A DNA stretch of 64,000 nt from Diadophis punctatus similis (GCA_023053685.1 JALIGW010000002.1:167757930-167821929); one strand, 5' to 3'. Shown: positions 19,681-32,270, counted from the first letter of the stretch. The notes: a model not told the origin generated them from the letters alone. Numbers and translations: made by a program.

Positions 19681-21834
19681 CCCTCCCCACCCCATCTTAA
19701 AATGCGGTTTTGTGTTTGAGGCAGGAAGGTGGCTCATACCGGGGAAATATCGAGCGGAAGGTCTGCTAATTTACTCAAGAGTGTGTGTAAACAAGGTGTG
19801 CAGTTGAACACCTAGGATCTTGTCCATATGCATAACCAAACGTTCTAGTTGTAGATTTGGTCCCTGTGGCCAAGGAGGTATTGAGCTGTTAGGATGACAC
19901 CTATTATCTCTTCCCCCCAGTTGTTGGGAACCTGAGCTTTCCAATGGATTCTGTCTTGCAGTATTTTTTTTTACAGCTCTGCTGTGGCAGGAGATCAGTG
20001 GTTGGGCTCCAGCAATGATACTAATAGCTGTAATTGTGAGCATATGTACTACCCAGTCCTTGAGATGTTTACTATCAAATAAAGTCACATTACCTTCAGA
20101 AGAATTCCTTTCATCCCAATCAACCCTAGTGAACCCCACTGAAAGCAGAAACTAATTTGTGCAATTGGTAAAAAAAAAGGCAGCTGGGTTTAATTGTTGA
20201 GCCACCTTTCACAGGTAATGGAATGAATGAGATTTCTCCTTGGGGAGAGAGATTATGCATTTAATGCCACCTACTTAGTAGCATGAACAATATCTACAGT
20301 TGTTGAGCTTTCCTGCTTACGGATTAAGGCTATCTGGTCTGGTTTGCAAAAAATTAAATAAATCTAAATAATCACTAGATGACACTTAACATTTTGCTGC
20401 CAATTAGTGTTTGTTCAATTTTTTTTCAGATTTGATTTGGGAACTCTATTATGTTGTCTTTGGGCTTTAAATGTATTCAGGTAGAGTTATTGGACCCAAA
20501 TTAAATTTTCTATTTGATGGGTTTTATTCCAAGGAACTTGATTTTATAAAGAAATTGATAATGCTACATGTATTCCCCTGAACAGTTACTTCAATTGTTG
20601 AAGCCCATTGCGTCTATGAAAATACTTTTTATTAATGAATATTGCCTTTACATTTGGTGCAACAATTTCAGGATGGGAGTATGGAGACCAGATCAGAGAG
20701 TTTTAGCTACAAGCATTTTTCTTAACGTTTTAAGCATTTCTTTCTGTAAATGATTTCTCAGAAATCTGCAATACGCTGGGTAAGATAGAGCTCACTCAAC
20801 ATGGATGAATGAAGCTTGATGTTTGTGGTACATTCCAAATAACCAGTTCAGGCTGTCTCCCTAACCCTTTTCATGTAGCTCTGCATAGGAATGGAGTATT
20901 TATTTTTCTCTAATCTTTCAGTATTCTGCTTGTCCTTTGTAAAAACAAACAGTCACTTCCCCCACTTTCCAAGCAACATTTTACAAGCTGATTGTCAGAC
21001 TTCTATCTGTGCCATTATGTTATCTAGAATACAGCTAATGTTTTGTTTGTTTGTTTGCCAGATGTCTTTGGCCATTGCAAACCCTTAATTGTGTAAATGT
21101 TGGCATTCCAACAAGACAGAAGTAAGAAATGGCTTTCAAAACCAACCCTGTGCATATCTCTGAGTGGTAAATTCAATTAAAGGTTGGATTTGCACATTCA
21201 TAAAACACATGCTAGACTGTGGCTGGCTGTGTTTGAGATCTCAGATGGAAAACGAGGAGTGTGTTCTGTATACTGACATGTTGAGTGTGAAAGAACACTC
21301 TTGTTGAGAATAATTGGAATATTATACACATATTTTACAGCTGCCTGCATATATTGAATACATTGTATAAGGAGTGAATACATGACTCTCAGTGGAAAAC
21401 TTTGGTTAAAGGAATTTGGCATTGCCTGTAAGTTTGTATAGTTTCTGACTGCTCAGTTGAGTAATTACATGATTTCCTGCAGTGCCTTTTAACTTGTGCT
21501 GTTGCACCCAAGCATTTTCTCCTCCCATCTGGAGGCATCTCTCTTTGACATCCCTTGGCAGTAGCTAATTGGAACTCTGTGTCATTAAAAACATGCATTT
21601 TGGTTTATGGCAGCCACACAAATAGCAGCTTGGATTTGGCAAGTTGGCTTCTGCCTTTGGCAGTTGCTCAAAATGCCAGTTCTTTAAATCAATTTTGTTT
21701 AACAGAATCTGGAAAACTCATCTTGAGATGAGGGAAAACGACTGTGGGAATCAATTTTGACTATAATCCTGGTGGATTTGAATGTTAAAGCAATGGCTTC
21801 TTGGACAACTTGTGATAAGGATTGTATGGGTTCA

Positions 21835-22150
21835 TATTTATTTATTTGTTTGTATCCTACCTTAAAAAAAATTATAAATACCGTAACTCAAGGTGGCAAA
21901 CATATCTAATACTCTTTCCTCCACCTTTACCCACAACAACAACCCTTCAAGGCAGTAGTGGGTTCTATATCCCATCACTACCGGTTCGTGCGCCCGCTCA
22001 CTCGCGCGACACTTCTGCGCATGCGGAGAAGTGTCCCAGGTGGGTGGGCGGAGCCTCCTGCCACCACCGCTACTGGTTCACTGAACCGGGAGCAACCCAC
22101 CGCTGCTTCAAGGTAAGTTGGGCTGAGAGAGAGTGACTGGGCCATGACAT
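21835..22150 (-). repeat. MIR-like SINE (reverse) split by a hAT MITE
   Basis: Left of the MITE: ctcaaggtggcaaacatatc and ttacccacaacaacaacc. Right of it: taagttgggctgagagagag and tgactgggcc. These are the reverse complement of the SINE at 1591-1800. The tail side carries a tttatttattt run. Confidence 0.75.
21953..22105. mobile_element. Short hAT-type MITE with exact 8-bp TSD
   Basis: Ends are cagtagtgggttctatatcc and gggagcaacccaccgctg. It is flanked by the exact repeat cttcaagg (21945-21952 and 22106-22113), which is SINE sequence. Shares actaccggttcgtgcgc with the family at 11949 and 27606. 153 bp, no coding capacity. Confidence 0.88.
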
Positions 22151-22732
22151 ACTTTTAACCATAAACTTACTTTTAAGCCTTTGTTAAAGAGTTACGTATT
22201 TCTGTTTCCATCATGTTTGCTTGTTCAGACATTGTCTTTCATGGCAGTTCTCCACTAGTTGTTGCTGAATTGCCTGCCTTAGATTGATAAGATCTATTAA
22301 TGGAAACTGAAATAGTATTGTGTACTGTGGAGTTCCTTGGAAGAAAATAACTTTAATATTTTCTCTAGGGCGTTTGATATTCATATGGATTTGAAGGGTG
22401 GGGTGGCCCAAGGCAACTAAGAAGGATACCAAAACAAATTATGACTTTCAGTGAGTTGCAGCGTATGCTTTCAAGTATCTAATGTATGCAAACAATGAAC
22501 CAGCCAAACTGAGAAACAGCAAGATGGTTTGAAGTGAGTTTGATTGTGGGAAGGTAATCATACACAAAATATATTAAAGAAACAAATAGTGTGTCAATTG
22601 AAATGTTGTCTCTTACCTTTAAAGCCTTACATTTAAGGCCTGTGATTTGGCTCCTATCTGATGTGATTCTAAAGGATTTGGAAAATCAATTCAATTGTTT
22701 GGATGAGTCTGGATGGGGGGGAAAGCCCTACG

Positions 22733-23131
22733 CAGTGATGGCGAACCTATGGCACGCGTGCCACAGGTGGCACGCGGAGCCATATCTGCCGGCACGCGAG
22801 CCGTTGCCCTAGCTTAGCTCCCACGCACCTGTGCACGCCGGCCAGCCGATTTTCGGCTCATTCAGAGGCTCTGGGAGGGCGTTTTCTCTTCCGGAGGGCC
22901 TCTGGGGGGGGCAGGAAAAGGCGTTTTCGCCCTCCCCAGGCTCCAGGGAAACCTACTGGGCACACCGGAAATTGGGAAATGAGCCATTTCCGGCCTCCAG
23001 AGGGCTTCCGGGGGGGAGGCCGTTTTTGCCCTCCCCAGGCATTGAATTATGGGTGTGGGCACTCGCGCGTGTGCGATAGCGTGTGCGCACGCGCTTTCGG
23101 CACCCAAGGGAAAAAAGGTTCGCCATCACTG
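22733..23131. mobile_element. hAT-type MITE (cagtgatggcgaacc)
   Basis: Ends are cagtgatggcgaacc and ggttcgccatcactg, and the body is very similar to 15014-15419, including cacgcgtgccacaggtggca. Flanks gccctacg and gccctact are alike but offset by one base at the right end, so the target duplication is imperfect. Confidence 0.85.
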
Positions 23132-24803
23132 CCCTACTGAATTCTCAGATAGATGAGGAGGCATCCAAGATAGGCTGTTCCATATGGAGAATGGAATTGT
23201 TGGTAAAAAATAAACCTTTGCTCTTCAAGACATCAATAATTTAGAGGCATATGGTCACTAGGGTTATACATATATGCAGGGCATCCTTGTGCCCAGTAAA
23301 ACATCCTTTGTCTACCTTGTCCTTTCAGCCATAACAATGAAAATCTAAAATTAAGGTGTTTAAAACTATTTTAAAATAGGTTTTGCGTTTTTTCTGAAGT
23401 TTGAAAAAGAAAAACGTGTTTGTTGTTGGTAATATCTCTCATAGAATTTATCAATATACTAAAAGAGTTTTGGATTTTGCAAGCCTGCAATATATGGTAG
23501 CTAAGATAATTATTTTGCTAAGGCCAAAGATGAATCTGTTTTTGACAGATACTGGAAATAGTTGTTCTGTATCCATATTTGTTCCCTTTTTTTGATAAAA
23601 AGGCAAGGAGGAGGGTTTACAAGCAATTTGGTCAGATTCCCTTGCAAGATTTGTCTAAAGTGATATGTCACAGGTCTTAAAAAGACATTAGTTTTTAAAT
23701 AAGAAAGGTAAAAATAGTATTTTTTTTACAGTTTTGCTTTGATGCCTTGAAAGCTTGCTCACATGTTTGTGATATTTCTAGCTCAGAGGAAAATTATTTC
23801 CATACATATGTTAGAAGCATTTGAAATTGAAAATGTAACAAAGAGATAAATTAAGTATTGCTTAGGTTGAGCTTGATTTTAAAAATAAAGTCTAAAAGAA
23901 TGTTTAGAACAGCTGAAGTATGCAGGTGGTATGTATTATGTAATTAGTCCCATATACTGAACTGTAGATGATTGGTGGTGTTCAAAAACTTACACTTTAT
24001 ATCGTTAAGTTCTGATGGAATTTGAATTATGAACAACGTAAGGTAAACATTCTAAGCTAAAGCAATGATGGAAACAGTTTCATGAATTAATATTTTCCCT
24101 TCCAAATAGTATGTGTCTTTTCTCTCTTTTATCCTCGCAAATATGTTTCTTTTTGAACTTCCAACGTTTTCTGAATAAGAATGTACTTGGGGAAAAGTTC
24201 CCCAGCTTGGGGAACTTTTGGGGAGAATACAGAACTAACTTGGGGCTTTTTTTTTACAGCTTCTGTTGAAAGGAGAGAGTAGCAAATGGGTTGATGGCAT
24301 CTGGATATTTAATTGTAACATATTTTGGCCTAAATCTCTGTGCAAAATCTGGGGACTCTAAAACTTGGTGCCTGTGGAAATTTGGGATTCCAACAAACAA
24401 CTCCCTTGTCCTTCAAGGATCTTCTCAAAAAACAAACAAACAAACAAGTACCCTGTTTGAAGATAATGGTCTTTCTTGATAATAGGTTAGTGATGGTAAA
24501 TTATGAAAATGTGATTCTTCTGAAGTCGTCTACTGATGTAAACTATACGTGTAATGTAGCCATAAAAATAGCATATGGGTATAGTAGTCTTTCTATCTGA
24601 CCTTGTTACGAAAGATTTTCAAAGCACAGTAGGATATTTTGGATGCAACAATATCTTGCTGGCCTCCAGATAACATCAATACTAATTAGTGATGTGGCCA
24701 ACTAATAATCTCTGTACATTCATGAAGCTCCCTAGTTGGTTTGAGGTAAAGCGTGATTTTTAATGTCCTCTTCCTATTGGAGGGAGAAAACATTTTCTTT
24801 CTC

Positions 24804-24805
<2 letters not shown>

Positions 24806-24890
<85 letters not shown>

Positions 24891-25012
24891 CTTCCTTCCT
24901 TCCTTCCTTCCTTCCTTCCTTCCTTCCTTCCTTCCTTCCTTCCTTCCTTCCTTCCTTCCTTCCTTCATTCCTTCCTTCCTCCCTCCCGCTTGCTTGCTTG
25001 CTTGCTTGCTTT
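24806..25012. repeat. Compound microsatellite (ATCT)n-(CTTC)n-(CTTG)n
   Basis: About 80 bases of atct repeats, then about 80 bases of ttcc repeats, then gcttgcttgctt. The open frames spanning it (YLSIYLSI.., PSFLPSFL..) are artefacts of the tetranucleotide. Confidence 0.97.
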
Positions 25013-26100
25013 TTCCTGCAGTATATGTATTCTAAAAAGAACTATGATTGCCTTCCTACATATGTTTGGAAGTCATGTTGACCTTTATGGGACTTTCAGC
25101 CGAACAAAACAAACATAAGATTGTGCTGTACTTTTCATTGAAAGATTTGGAATCTTGAGTTTTCCCTTTGCTTGCATGCCAAAAAGATAAAAAGTAATTT
25201 CAAAATATACATACATACATACACACACATGCATAATTCTGCTATGGATAATTCAAGTAACCTCTTCCCAATTGAGGATTAGTTTTGATTCTTGAGTAAA
25301 CAGTGAAATTGTGAACATATGTAAGAAGTAGTACACATAAAGTTCTGTAGATCTTATTCATACTTATTCACAGTATTAAAAATTTCAGTCCTGGATTTAA
25401 CATTCATGAATTCCTTCATCTTCATTAGAATTGTTGATAAATAAAATATGATATTTCCATCTATACTCAGAACCAAACTGTTCTTGGTTGTCTATCCACT
25501 GTAGATGGATACAATAATTTTCCGAAATAAACATGTTAGGGCATTTAGTAGAAGACTTCATGATAACTTTGAGTTCAGGTCATAGTAGATAGGAGGGTGA
25601 TAATATTCCTTCCTCAGAAAGTGAAGTCTTTGCATAATGTGTTCCAAAGATGACAATTTGGTTATCTATGCCTTGAGTGATTTATTTGTTTTCTTGGCTA
25701 GACATGGTATTCTCAAGAGACTTCTTCAATATCCAAGTTCGGAAACATCAATACGCTTTCTATTTTGCTTATTCAAAGCCCAGATTTGCATCTCAAAAGT
25801 GTCATAGGTAAAACCATTGCCTGCATGATGCTGATTTTTGTAGTTATGAATATGTTATATGCTATTTATCAGTTAGCAATTTATTATTTTACTTTTTAAT
25901 ATGGAGAATATACTGTATGTTTACGATGCAGAATTGAACTTATTGGAAAATAAAGCTCTTTGAGTTTAATAGGACTTCTTAGCAAACATATTGCAGAACT
26001 GTGATGCTGGAAACCTCAATTTCTCAGTTTGAATGAGGTTGAAAACCTCAATTGACCAATTTAAATATACTGAAAACTCCTTAGCTGACCACAGTGTACT

Positions 26101-26142
26101 GAAGAAAGAGAGAGAGAAAGAGAGAGAGAAAGAGAGAGCGAG
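26101..26142. repeat. (GA)n/(GAAA)n microsatellite
   Basis: Short purine run of agagagagaaagagagag type. Confidence 0.85.
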
Positions 26143-26573
26143 AGCACATGAATGGAAAATGTCTTGGGTTCTAAGAAATAGTTGTCTATGCTATTTATTA
26201 TATTCTTGTAAGGAAGTTTTCATGGGGTATTCTTGAGTCTCTCAAGCATTAACAATGCTGTTGAAAACACAGTAAATTCTCAAAATAACAGGTCCTTTAG
26301 CAGTTCTGTGTGACCTAGAAAATAGCAATGTATGATGTCCTGAAGAACAAAGGCTGAGTCATACCTTAAACATTCAATTGTAAATATCCAGTGTGAATTA
26401 CCTGCTCTTCAGTAACAGCATGGAACTATGCATTGCAAGCACTAAAAATAAATATAGTTAATTTTTTTTAAAAAATCACTCTCCTGTAGTGTTTATTCTC
26501 AGCTTGACCCTTTCCCTTTCTTTCCCTTTGACGTTTTAGAAAATCTTGTAAAAGATTATCTTACTTGAGCATA

Positions 26574-26960
26574 TACTGTATTTTTATGAGTATAAGACGC
26601 ACCTTAGTTTTGGGGGAGGAAAATAGGGAAAAAATTCTATCTACCAGGTATTCATCTGGCTAGCGTCCTTAGTCTGGTCAGCTTCAGCACATTATTTTAT
26701 TCCCTGGTTAGGGCTGAAAAAACCTTTTTCGGGGGGAATAGCAATGAAAACAAGCCTGCAAAGACTTAGGGCTGGAAAAAAAGGTCTTCGGAGGGAGTAG
26801 CAATAAAAAAAAATCCTGCAAGCTGGGAAGATCGTTAGCATCTCATTAGGGCTGGAAAAAAAGCTTCTAAAAAAGCTACATTCGGAGTGTAAGACACACC
26901 CAAAATTTCAGCCTCTTTTAGGGGGGGGAAAGGTGCGTCTTAGACTCCGAAAAATATGGT
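26574..26960. mobile_element. Complete TA-flanked MITE (ccgtatttttcgg family)
   Basis: Inverted ends are ctgtatttttatgagtataa and ttagactccgaaaaatatgg, flanked by TA on both sides. The interior repeats gggctggaaaaaaagg-like units three times. The subterminal hairpin core is ataagacgcacc/ggtgcgtctta. The TA duplication suggests mobilisation by a Tc1/mariner-type transposase, but the family is not identified. Confidence 0.75.
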
Positions 26961-26978
26961 ATGTATTGCTGGTGTAAC

Positions 26979-27182
26979 TCCCAAAGGTGCTTTTTCAAAA
27001 GGCAACTGGACTTTGTATTGGAAAAGTTCTGACTCATCCAAGAAGCTTCAGTTCAGTCAGAACTGAAGAAGCTTCTTGGATGAGAAGTGAAACATCTTCA
27101 AGGAAAAACAAAGTCCACTTGCCTTTTGAAAAAGCACCTTTGGGACAACCATGAACTGGATGACTGAGAATCTTCATGGACA
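26979..27182. repeat. Foldback repeat, family 1 copy B (best hammerhead-like core)
   Basis: Outer arms (caaaggtgctttttcaaaag and its inverse) enclose a hammerhead-like motif at 27063-27096 on the plus strand. It reads ctgaaga (all core bases present), one linker a, helix II gcttct/agaagt (one G-U closing pair) with loop tggatg, then gaaa and catc. The minus-strand arm is decayed. See copies A and C. Confidence 0.75.
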
Positions 27183-27256
27183 TTTTGCTAGTGTAACTGG
27201 ATTATTGACATTCTTTTAAAAAAAATTGAGTTCAGATTCTATTGGCTTAGTGTCCA

Positions 27257-27951
27257 CAGGTAGTCCTCGACTTACAATCATTCATTTAGTGACTATTTGA
27301 AGTTACAATGGCACTGAAAAAAATGACTTATGGCCATGTTTCACACGTACGGCTATTGCAGCATCCCCATGGTCATGTGGTCAAAATTTGGATGTTTGAC
27401 AACTGGCATGCATTTATGATGGTTGCAGTGTTCCAGGGTCATCACCTTTTGTGACCTTCTGACAAGCAAAGTCAGAGGGGAAGCCAGATTCACTTAACAA
27501 CTGTGACAAGAAAGGTTGTAAAATTGGGTAAAACTCACTTAACAAATGTCTCGCTTAGCAAAAGAAATGTTGAGTTCAGTTGTGATCGTAAGTTGGGGAT
27601 TACCCCAAGGGTGGGTTGCTCTTACCTCGCTACCGGTGCGCTGCACATGCATTGCCACGTTTCGCATGCGCGTGTGCTCGCTACATGTGCGCGCCCCCCA
27701 CGCAATTTTGCTTTTGCGCATGTGCAGGAAGCAAAAAATCGCCAAAATCTTGTGCGCGCGCGTACCCCCTAGCAAAATTTTGCTTCTGCGCATGTGCAGG
27801 AAGCAAAAAAAGCCCCAAAATTCCAGAAAAAAGATGGCGCTGCGCGACGGACCGGCGAGGACGGCACCGGAGCCATTTTGCAATCCGCTGGCCGCTACCG
27901 GTGCCATAGAGAAGATCACACCGGTAAGAACCCACCCCTGGATTACCCGTA
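27257..27951. mobile_element. Palindromic MITE (caggtagtcctcgac) split by a hAT MITE
   Basis: Starts caggtagtcctcgacttac, runs with tcatttagtgactatttg, gtgacaagaaaggttg and taaaactcacttaacaaatg, and reaches gtaagttggggattaccc at 27605. There a hAT MITE (27606-27940) interrupts it. The remaining gattacccgta completes the right terminal repeat. The element proper, without the insertion, is about 360 bp. Confidence 0.8.
27606..27940. mobile_element. hAT-type MITE with exact 8-bp TSD
   Basis: Ends are caagggtgggttgctcttacc and ggtaagaacccacccctg, flanked by gattaccc at 27598-27605 and 27941-27948. The interior has two near-identical segments with aattttgcttttgcgcatgt and aattttgcttctgcgcatgt. 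Open frames on both strands here are shadows of this composition. Confidence 0.9.
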
Positions 27952-28956
27952 TTTCCATTCCTTAGTGCTGTGGTTGAACCTTGGCGCACATGGCAAGGGA
28001 ATCCCTTCTGTGTGTGGTTTATATATGGTGGTTTTGTGTGGAAGGCAGAACTATTTTCTTCCTCTTTAGAGGATCCTATCAAAACTTGTTCACTGGAAAT
28101 GACCCTGATACATACATGAAAGAGACTTCGTAAAGTGGCGGCCCTTGGTGAATATTTTGTCCTTTCTTGTTAACTGTTGACCTGTCTGAAACGTTTTAGA
28201 TACAGTGGGGTCAGGATTAGCATGTTGAGTGACACGGGGAAGTTCCCATTGCTTCCAAGTGTGTCATCTCCATCCCACCATCCGCCAACCCTCTTGGCTG
28301 AATGCAAAAATATAAGTGAAGGAATTATAAGAAGCTGATAACCGATGTTGGATAATGTAGGAAGACTTTCTACACAGTACTTGAGAACATTAGTAACGTT
28401 GGGCTTAGCTAGCTGCATAATCATACTGTAAAGCTTCGAGATGACACAAACCCTTGGCAAATAAAGGAGTTAATTTTTAAAAAAAGGTTCAACAATGTTA
28501 CAAACATCTGATACTGGAGTGTGAGAACTGGTTATATGCTACTGTGCTCTCATTTCATAACAGACCACAACTGTGAAATCTTCTGTGAGGGTTGGTGTGG
28601 GAAAGTTGATGGGTATGGTTTTTCTTCTTCTTTTGGTTGCCTTAGAACTGGCTTTTCATATTTGTTACCTTATAAAAGATACAAGGAAGGAAGGTAAAGA
28701 AGAAAGGAAAGAGGGAAAGAAAGTCTAAAGCAATTGAGAAAGCTGTAGGGTAGATTTTTCTCACCATGGCACATAAACTGTATTTTCTTTATTTAGTGCC
28801 TGCATTATTTTTACTTTGGCTAACCTAAGCATGCTTAGGTATCTTTGCTGTTTTACTCTAGGAAATCTCTTTATAGGGACAGCATTCTTTGCCATGATAA
28901 AAAGGAGCTCATAATTGAAATAGACAGGCAAGGATTAAAACAGAAAGAAAAGTTTA

Positions 28957-29116
28957 AGATTATAAGAAATAAGTTGGATGAAGAAGATGTAAGATTGTAA
29001 ATATGTGGAAATATTGTATAAGTTTTGTATGAGCAAAAATAATAGATGTGAATAGGTGTAGATCTGTGTTATGATATTATGATGCTTAAAGTTGAAAAAC
29101 AATAAAAAATAATACA
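28957..29116 (+). mobile_element. 5'-truncated L1-type LINE tail with 20-bp TSD
   Basis: A 160-bp insertion ending aaacaataaaaaataatac, flanked by a perfect 20-base direct repeat (aaaacagaaagaaaagttta at 28937-28956 and 29117-29136). A long, exact duplication plus an A-rich 3' end indicates target-primed retrotransposition. The sequence resembles L1 3' UTRs; the family is inferred. Confidence 0.8.
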
Positions 29117-29139
29117 AAAACAGAAAGAAAAGTTTAGTA

Positions 29140-30438
29140 CAGGGGTCGGCAACCCGCGGCTCTGGAGCCGCATGCGGCTCTTTGGGCCAACTGCTGTGGC
29201 TCCCTGTCCCATCACTGGCTGGCCTCTCCCTCCTCTCCCTCACCTGGCCTGAGAAGGTAAGGGCGACGGCGGGAATGAAGAAGCAGCCGGGGCTGATTCT
29301 CCAGCGCTGGTTGAGGAACATAGCCACCCCTGGCGGAGGCTTCCCTTCGGGCGACCCTCCTCCCCCTCTCGCGACTCCCTGGCTGGCTGTGGCGGGGCCA
29401 GGAGGGTGCGAATGCATGGGGAGACCCTCCTCAAGGGAGCGCCAAAGCGCAGCAAAGGCGCGCTTGGAGGGCGGGTGGGTGCTCGCTTAAGGAGGGTCTT
29501 TGGATGCGCCTTCTCTCCTGTCCTAAGGATCTGGCCATCACCTTGCCGTGTCCACCCCCTGCAGCTCTTCGGCTGAGTGGGGAGGGTGTAAGCTCCAGCC
29601 CGAAGCGGCAGGAAGCGAAGGCTGCCTTCACTCTGGCGACCCTCCTCCCCTTCCTTCTCCTCTCATGCGGGGGGCATGGCAAGGCGATGGCTGGATCCTT
29701 AGGGCAGGAGAGAAGCGGCCCTGTATGCCACATTTGCGCTTAAGCAGCCTTTGTTTCCTGCTGCTTCAGGCTGTAGCTTATGCCCTCCCCGCTCGGCTGA
29801 AGAGCTGCGGGGGGGGGGGGGGGAAACGGGACAAGGCAAGGCAATGGCCGGATCCTTAGGGCAGGCGAGAAGCCATGTCCAAAGACCCTCCTTAAGTGAG
29901 CACCCGCCCGCCCTCCGCGTGCGCCTTTGCTGCGCTTTGGCACTTGCTTGAAGAGGGTCTCCCCACGTGCGTCACAGCCAGCCATGGAGTCGCGAGAGGG
30001 GGAGGAGGGTCGCCCAAAGGGAAGCCTCCGCCGGGGGTGGCAATCGTTCCTCAGCAGAGAGAGAGAGAAGGGGAGAGAGAGGGAGAAAGAGAGAGATGGG
30101 AGAAAGAGAGAGATGAGGGAGGGAGAGGGAGAGAGAGATGGGTGGGGAGGAATGGATAGAGAGAGATGGGGAGAGAGAGAGAGAGAAAGATGAGAGGGAG
30201 AAAGAGATGGAGAGAGAGAGAAAGAGAGGGAAAAGAGAGAGAGAGATACCTGTTTCCCATAGAAAAGAAAACATAGAGCCACAAAACCTGGGTAGACGTG
30301 GCTGGGGGGGTCATGTGACTTGGTGGGAGTGACATCGAGTTGGCCATGCCCATCCAGGTTTTCTGGCTCCAGGTGTTTTGTTTTCTCTGGGAAAGGGGTC
30401 CAAATGGCTCTTTGAGTTTTTTACGTTGCCGACCCCTG
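29140..30438. mobile_element. hAT-type element (caggggtcggcaacc), 1.3 kb, noncoding
   Basis: Ends are caggggtcggcaaccc and gttgccgacccctg, with an exact TSD gtttagta at 29132-29139 and 30439-30446. The interior is GC-rich, with imperfect repeats of the type gatccttagggcagg, a run of 13 or more G at about 29810-29822, and a purine microsatellite at 30055-30250. Several open frames of 60-180 codons cross it on both strands, but they are low-complexity and overlap each other. No hAT transposase motif is visible. Confidence 0.88.
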
Positions 30439-31698
30439 GTTTAGTACAATAGAAATAACTAGCTCTTCTTGTACCGAGGAATGTATGGATGAATCAAAAT
30501 GCTCCTGTGATCTTGGAATCATTTATTGTTACTAATGTATTTCTATACTGATGGTTACTTGTCTCTTGGTAGTTGAAACAAACCTTCTCAAAGAAGATTA
30601 AACAGTTGAAATAATTCAAATTATTAAACACCAGCTGGCCACAAAGATGACCATCTTAGGGCTTTTTAAAAAGCCACTAAATATGTCCTCTTACTTCTAA
30701 AAATGCATTGCACAGCCTAGGAGGAGCCGCTGCACAGAAGGCCTAGTCTTGAGTTGCTGCCAGAGAAGCTGGTGGGAGCAGCTGTGGGCGGAGTGGGACT
30801 GAATAAGCCGTGTGGATCATGCAGAAGAGGTCGCTCTCTAGATGAGATGTATCAAAAGGAGCGCAGTGAGATACCAGTGAGATTAGCCTGGCTAAACTTT
30901 GAGTGAGATGAAGTTTCTGAGTCACGTGCAAAATAGGTAACCATACATAGAAGGCATTGCAGAAGTAATTTTTTTGGGTTACTACCACATGCATTACAGG
31001 TTGTTTTCTAATGCAAATGGACGCAGATAATGTATCAGCTGAAGCTGTTAGAAGGCATTCCTAGCTGCTCTGTCAGTTTGGGATTCTGAAGTCAGGTCCA
31101 AATCCAGAAGCACCTGCATTTGCTCTTCTGGAGGGTTGTAATTGATTCTAGAACAGGAACACACTTAGAGCAATGACCCTTTCTCTCTCTCTCTCACGGC
31201 AGCTCCATCCATCCTCTTTGCATTCACCTTCCCTGCAGTTAGTGCTGGTCTGCTGTCAAGGTGAACATGTCCCCATCTCATTTGACACCACGTCCAAGCA
31301 GTCTCTGAAAATTGGACACGACTGAACGGAAGAAAAATAAATCTTCATTGGAAGGAGAATGCAAGTGTATCTTGATGTATTCCTTTATCAAACATCACAG
31401 TCATAGGCAGCAGTCAGGAATGTTAGATTAGTTAATGAGGAAAGGAAACTGTTGTTTTTCTCTGCAGTGGAGTTGTGAGTAAGTGGCAGATGTAAGGTTG
31501 TGGAAGGAGGCAGGGGGCAGGATGAGCCTGTTCTTTTGAGATAGCCTGCCTGAGTTTCATCAGAAATGTCAAACAGAAGCAGTTGTGGGAAACCAGATTG
31601 GACAGCTGTACTTGAACAAGATGAAAATGCATGTTTTCCCATTGCAGAAAAGAACCTCAGTGAATCCAGTCAAACAGAATTAAAATCAAAAACAAACT

Positions 31699-31920
31699 AT
31701 AGGTAGTTCTCAACTTACAACCAAAACTAAGACTGGAAATTCAGTCAAAAATCATTGCAGTTGTAAGTTGAGGCACTCAAGTGACCTCATCTTACAACAT
31801 TTTTTGCAGTGGCCATTAAGTGTATCACCGCAATCATTAAGCAAATCACATGGTTTTTTAAAGCAAATAACGCAGTTATTAAATAAACCTGTTCTTCCAA
31901 AGGAGTGAGGTTTTTTTTTT
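31699..31920. mobile_element. Partial palindromic MITE (caggtagtcctcgac family)
   Basis: Starts taggtagttctcaacttac and continues with ttgtaagttgaggcactc, gtggccattaagtgtatcac and aagcaaatcacatgg, alternate segments of the family seen complete at 37653 and 60378. Right end not found. Confidence 0.6.
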
Positions 31921-32270
31921 TGCCGGTTTAACACCAGAAAGATTATGTGACCATTGGACTCTTCAACCAGTCATAAATGTGAGGATCAGAACTGGAGCAC
32001 AGTATTCTAGGGGTAGTCACTTCCTGTTATCTTATTGTTGTCACTTACTGTTAACTTGGCATTGTACCTCTGTTGATGCAGCCCAAAACTGCATTGGCTG
32101 TTTTTGCAGCTAGGGCACCTTGATAGATCATGTTTAATGTGTGGTCTACCAAGACCTCCAGGGTAGAGGGTTCAGATGGGCATAACAAGAAACCTCCAAA
32201 GTAACCTGCACTGCCACATTCTGAACCATTTGCATCATTGGAGGATTAGGATATAGGGAAGGCTTTAGAT

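Noticed and set aside
24800..25010. CRISPR-like direct repeats
   Set aside because: Simple tetranucleotide runs with no spacers, in a eukaryotic genome.
24753..25118. Open frames encoding SIYLSIYL and FLPSFLPS repeats
   Set aside because: They are translations of the compound tetranucleotide microsatellite; no conserved domain.
27539..27965. Paired 139-codon frames on both strands
   Set aside because: They lie in a hAT MITE with an internal duplication; no family resemblance.
29740..30282. 180-codon minus-strand frame rich in Ser/Leu/Pro
   Set aside because: It reads through the purine microsatellite and GC-rich interior of a hAT element and overlaps several other frames.
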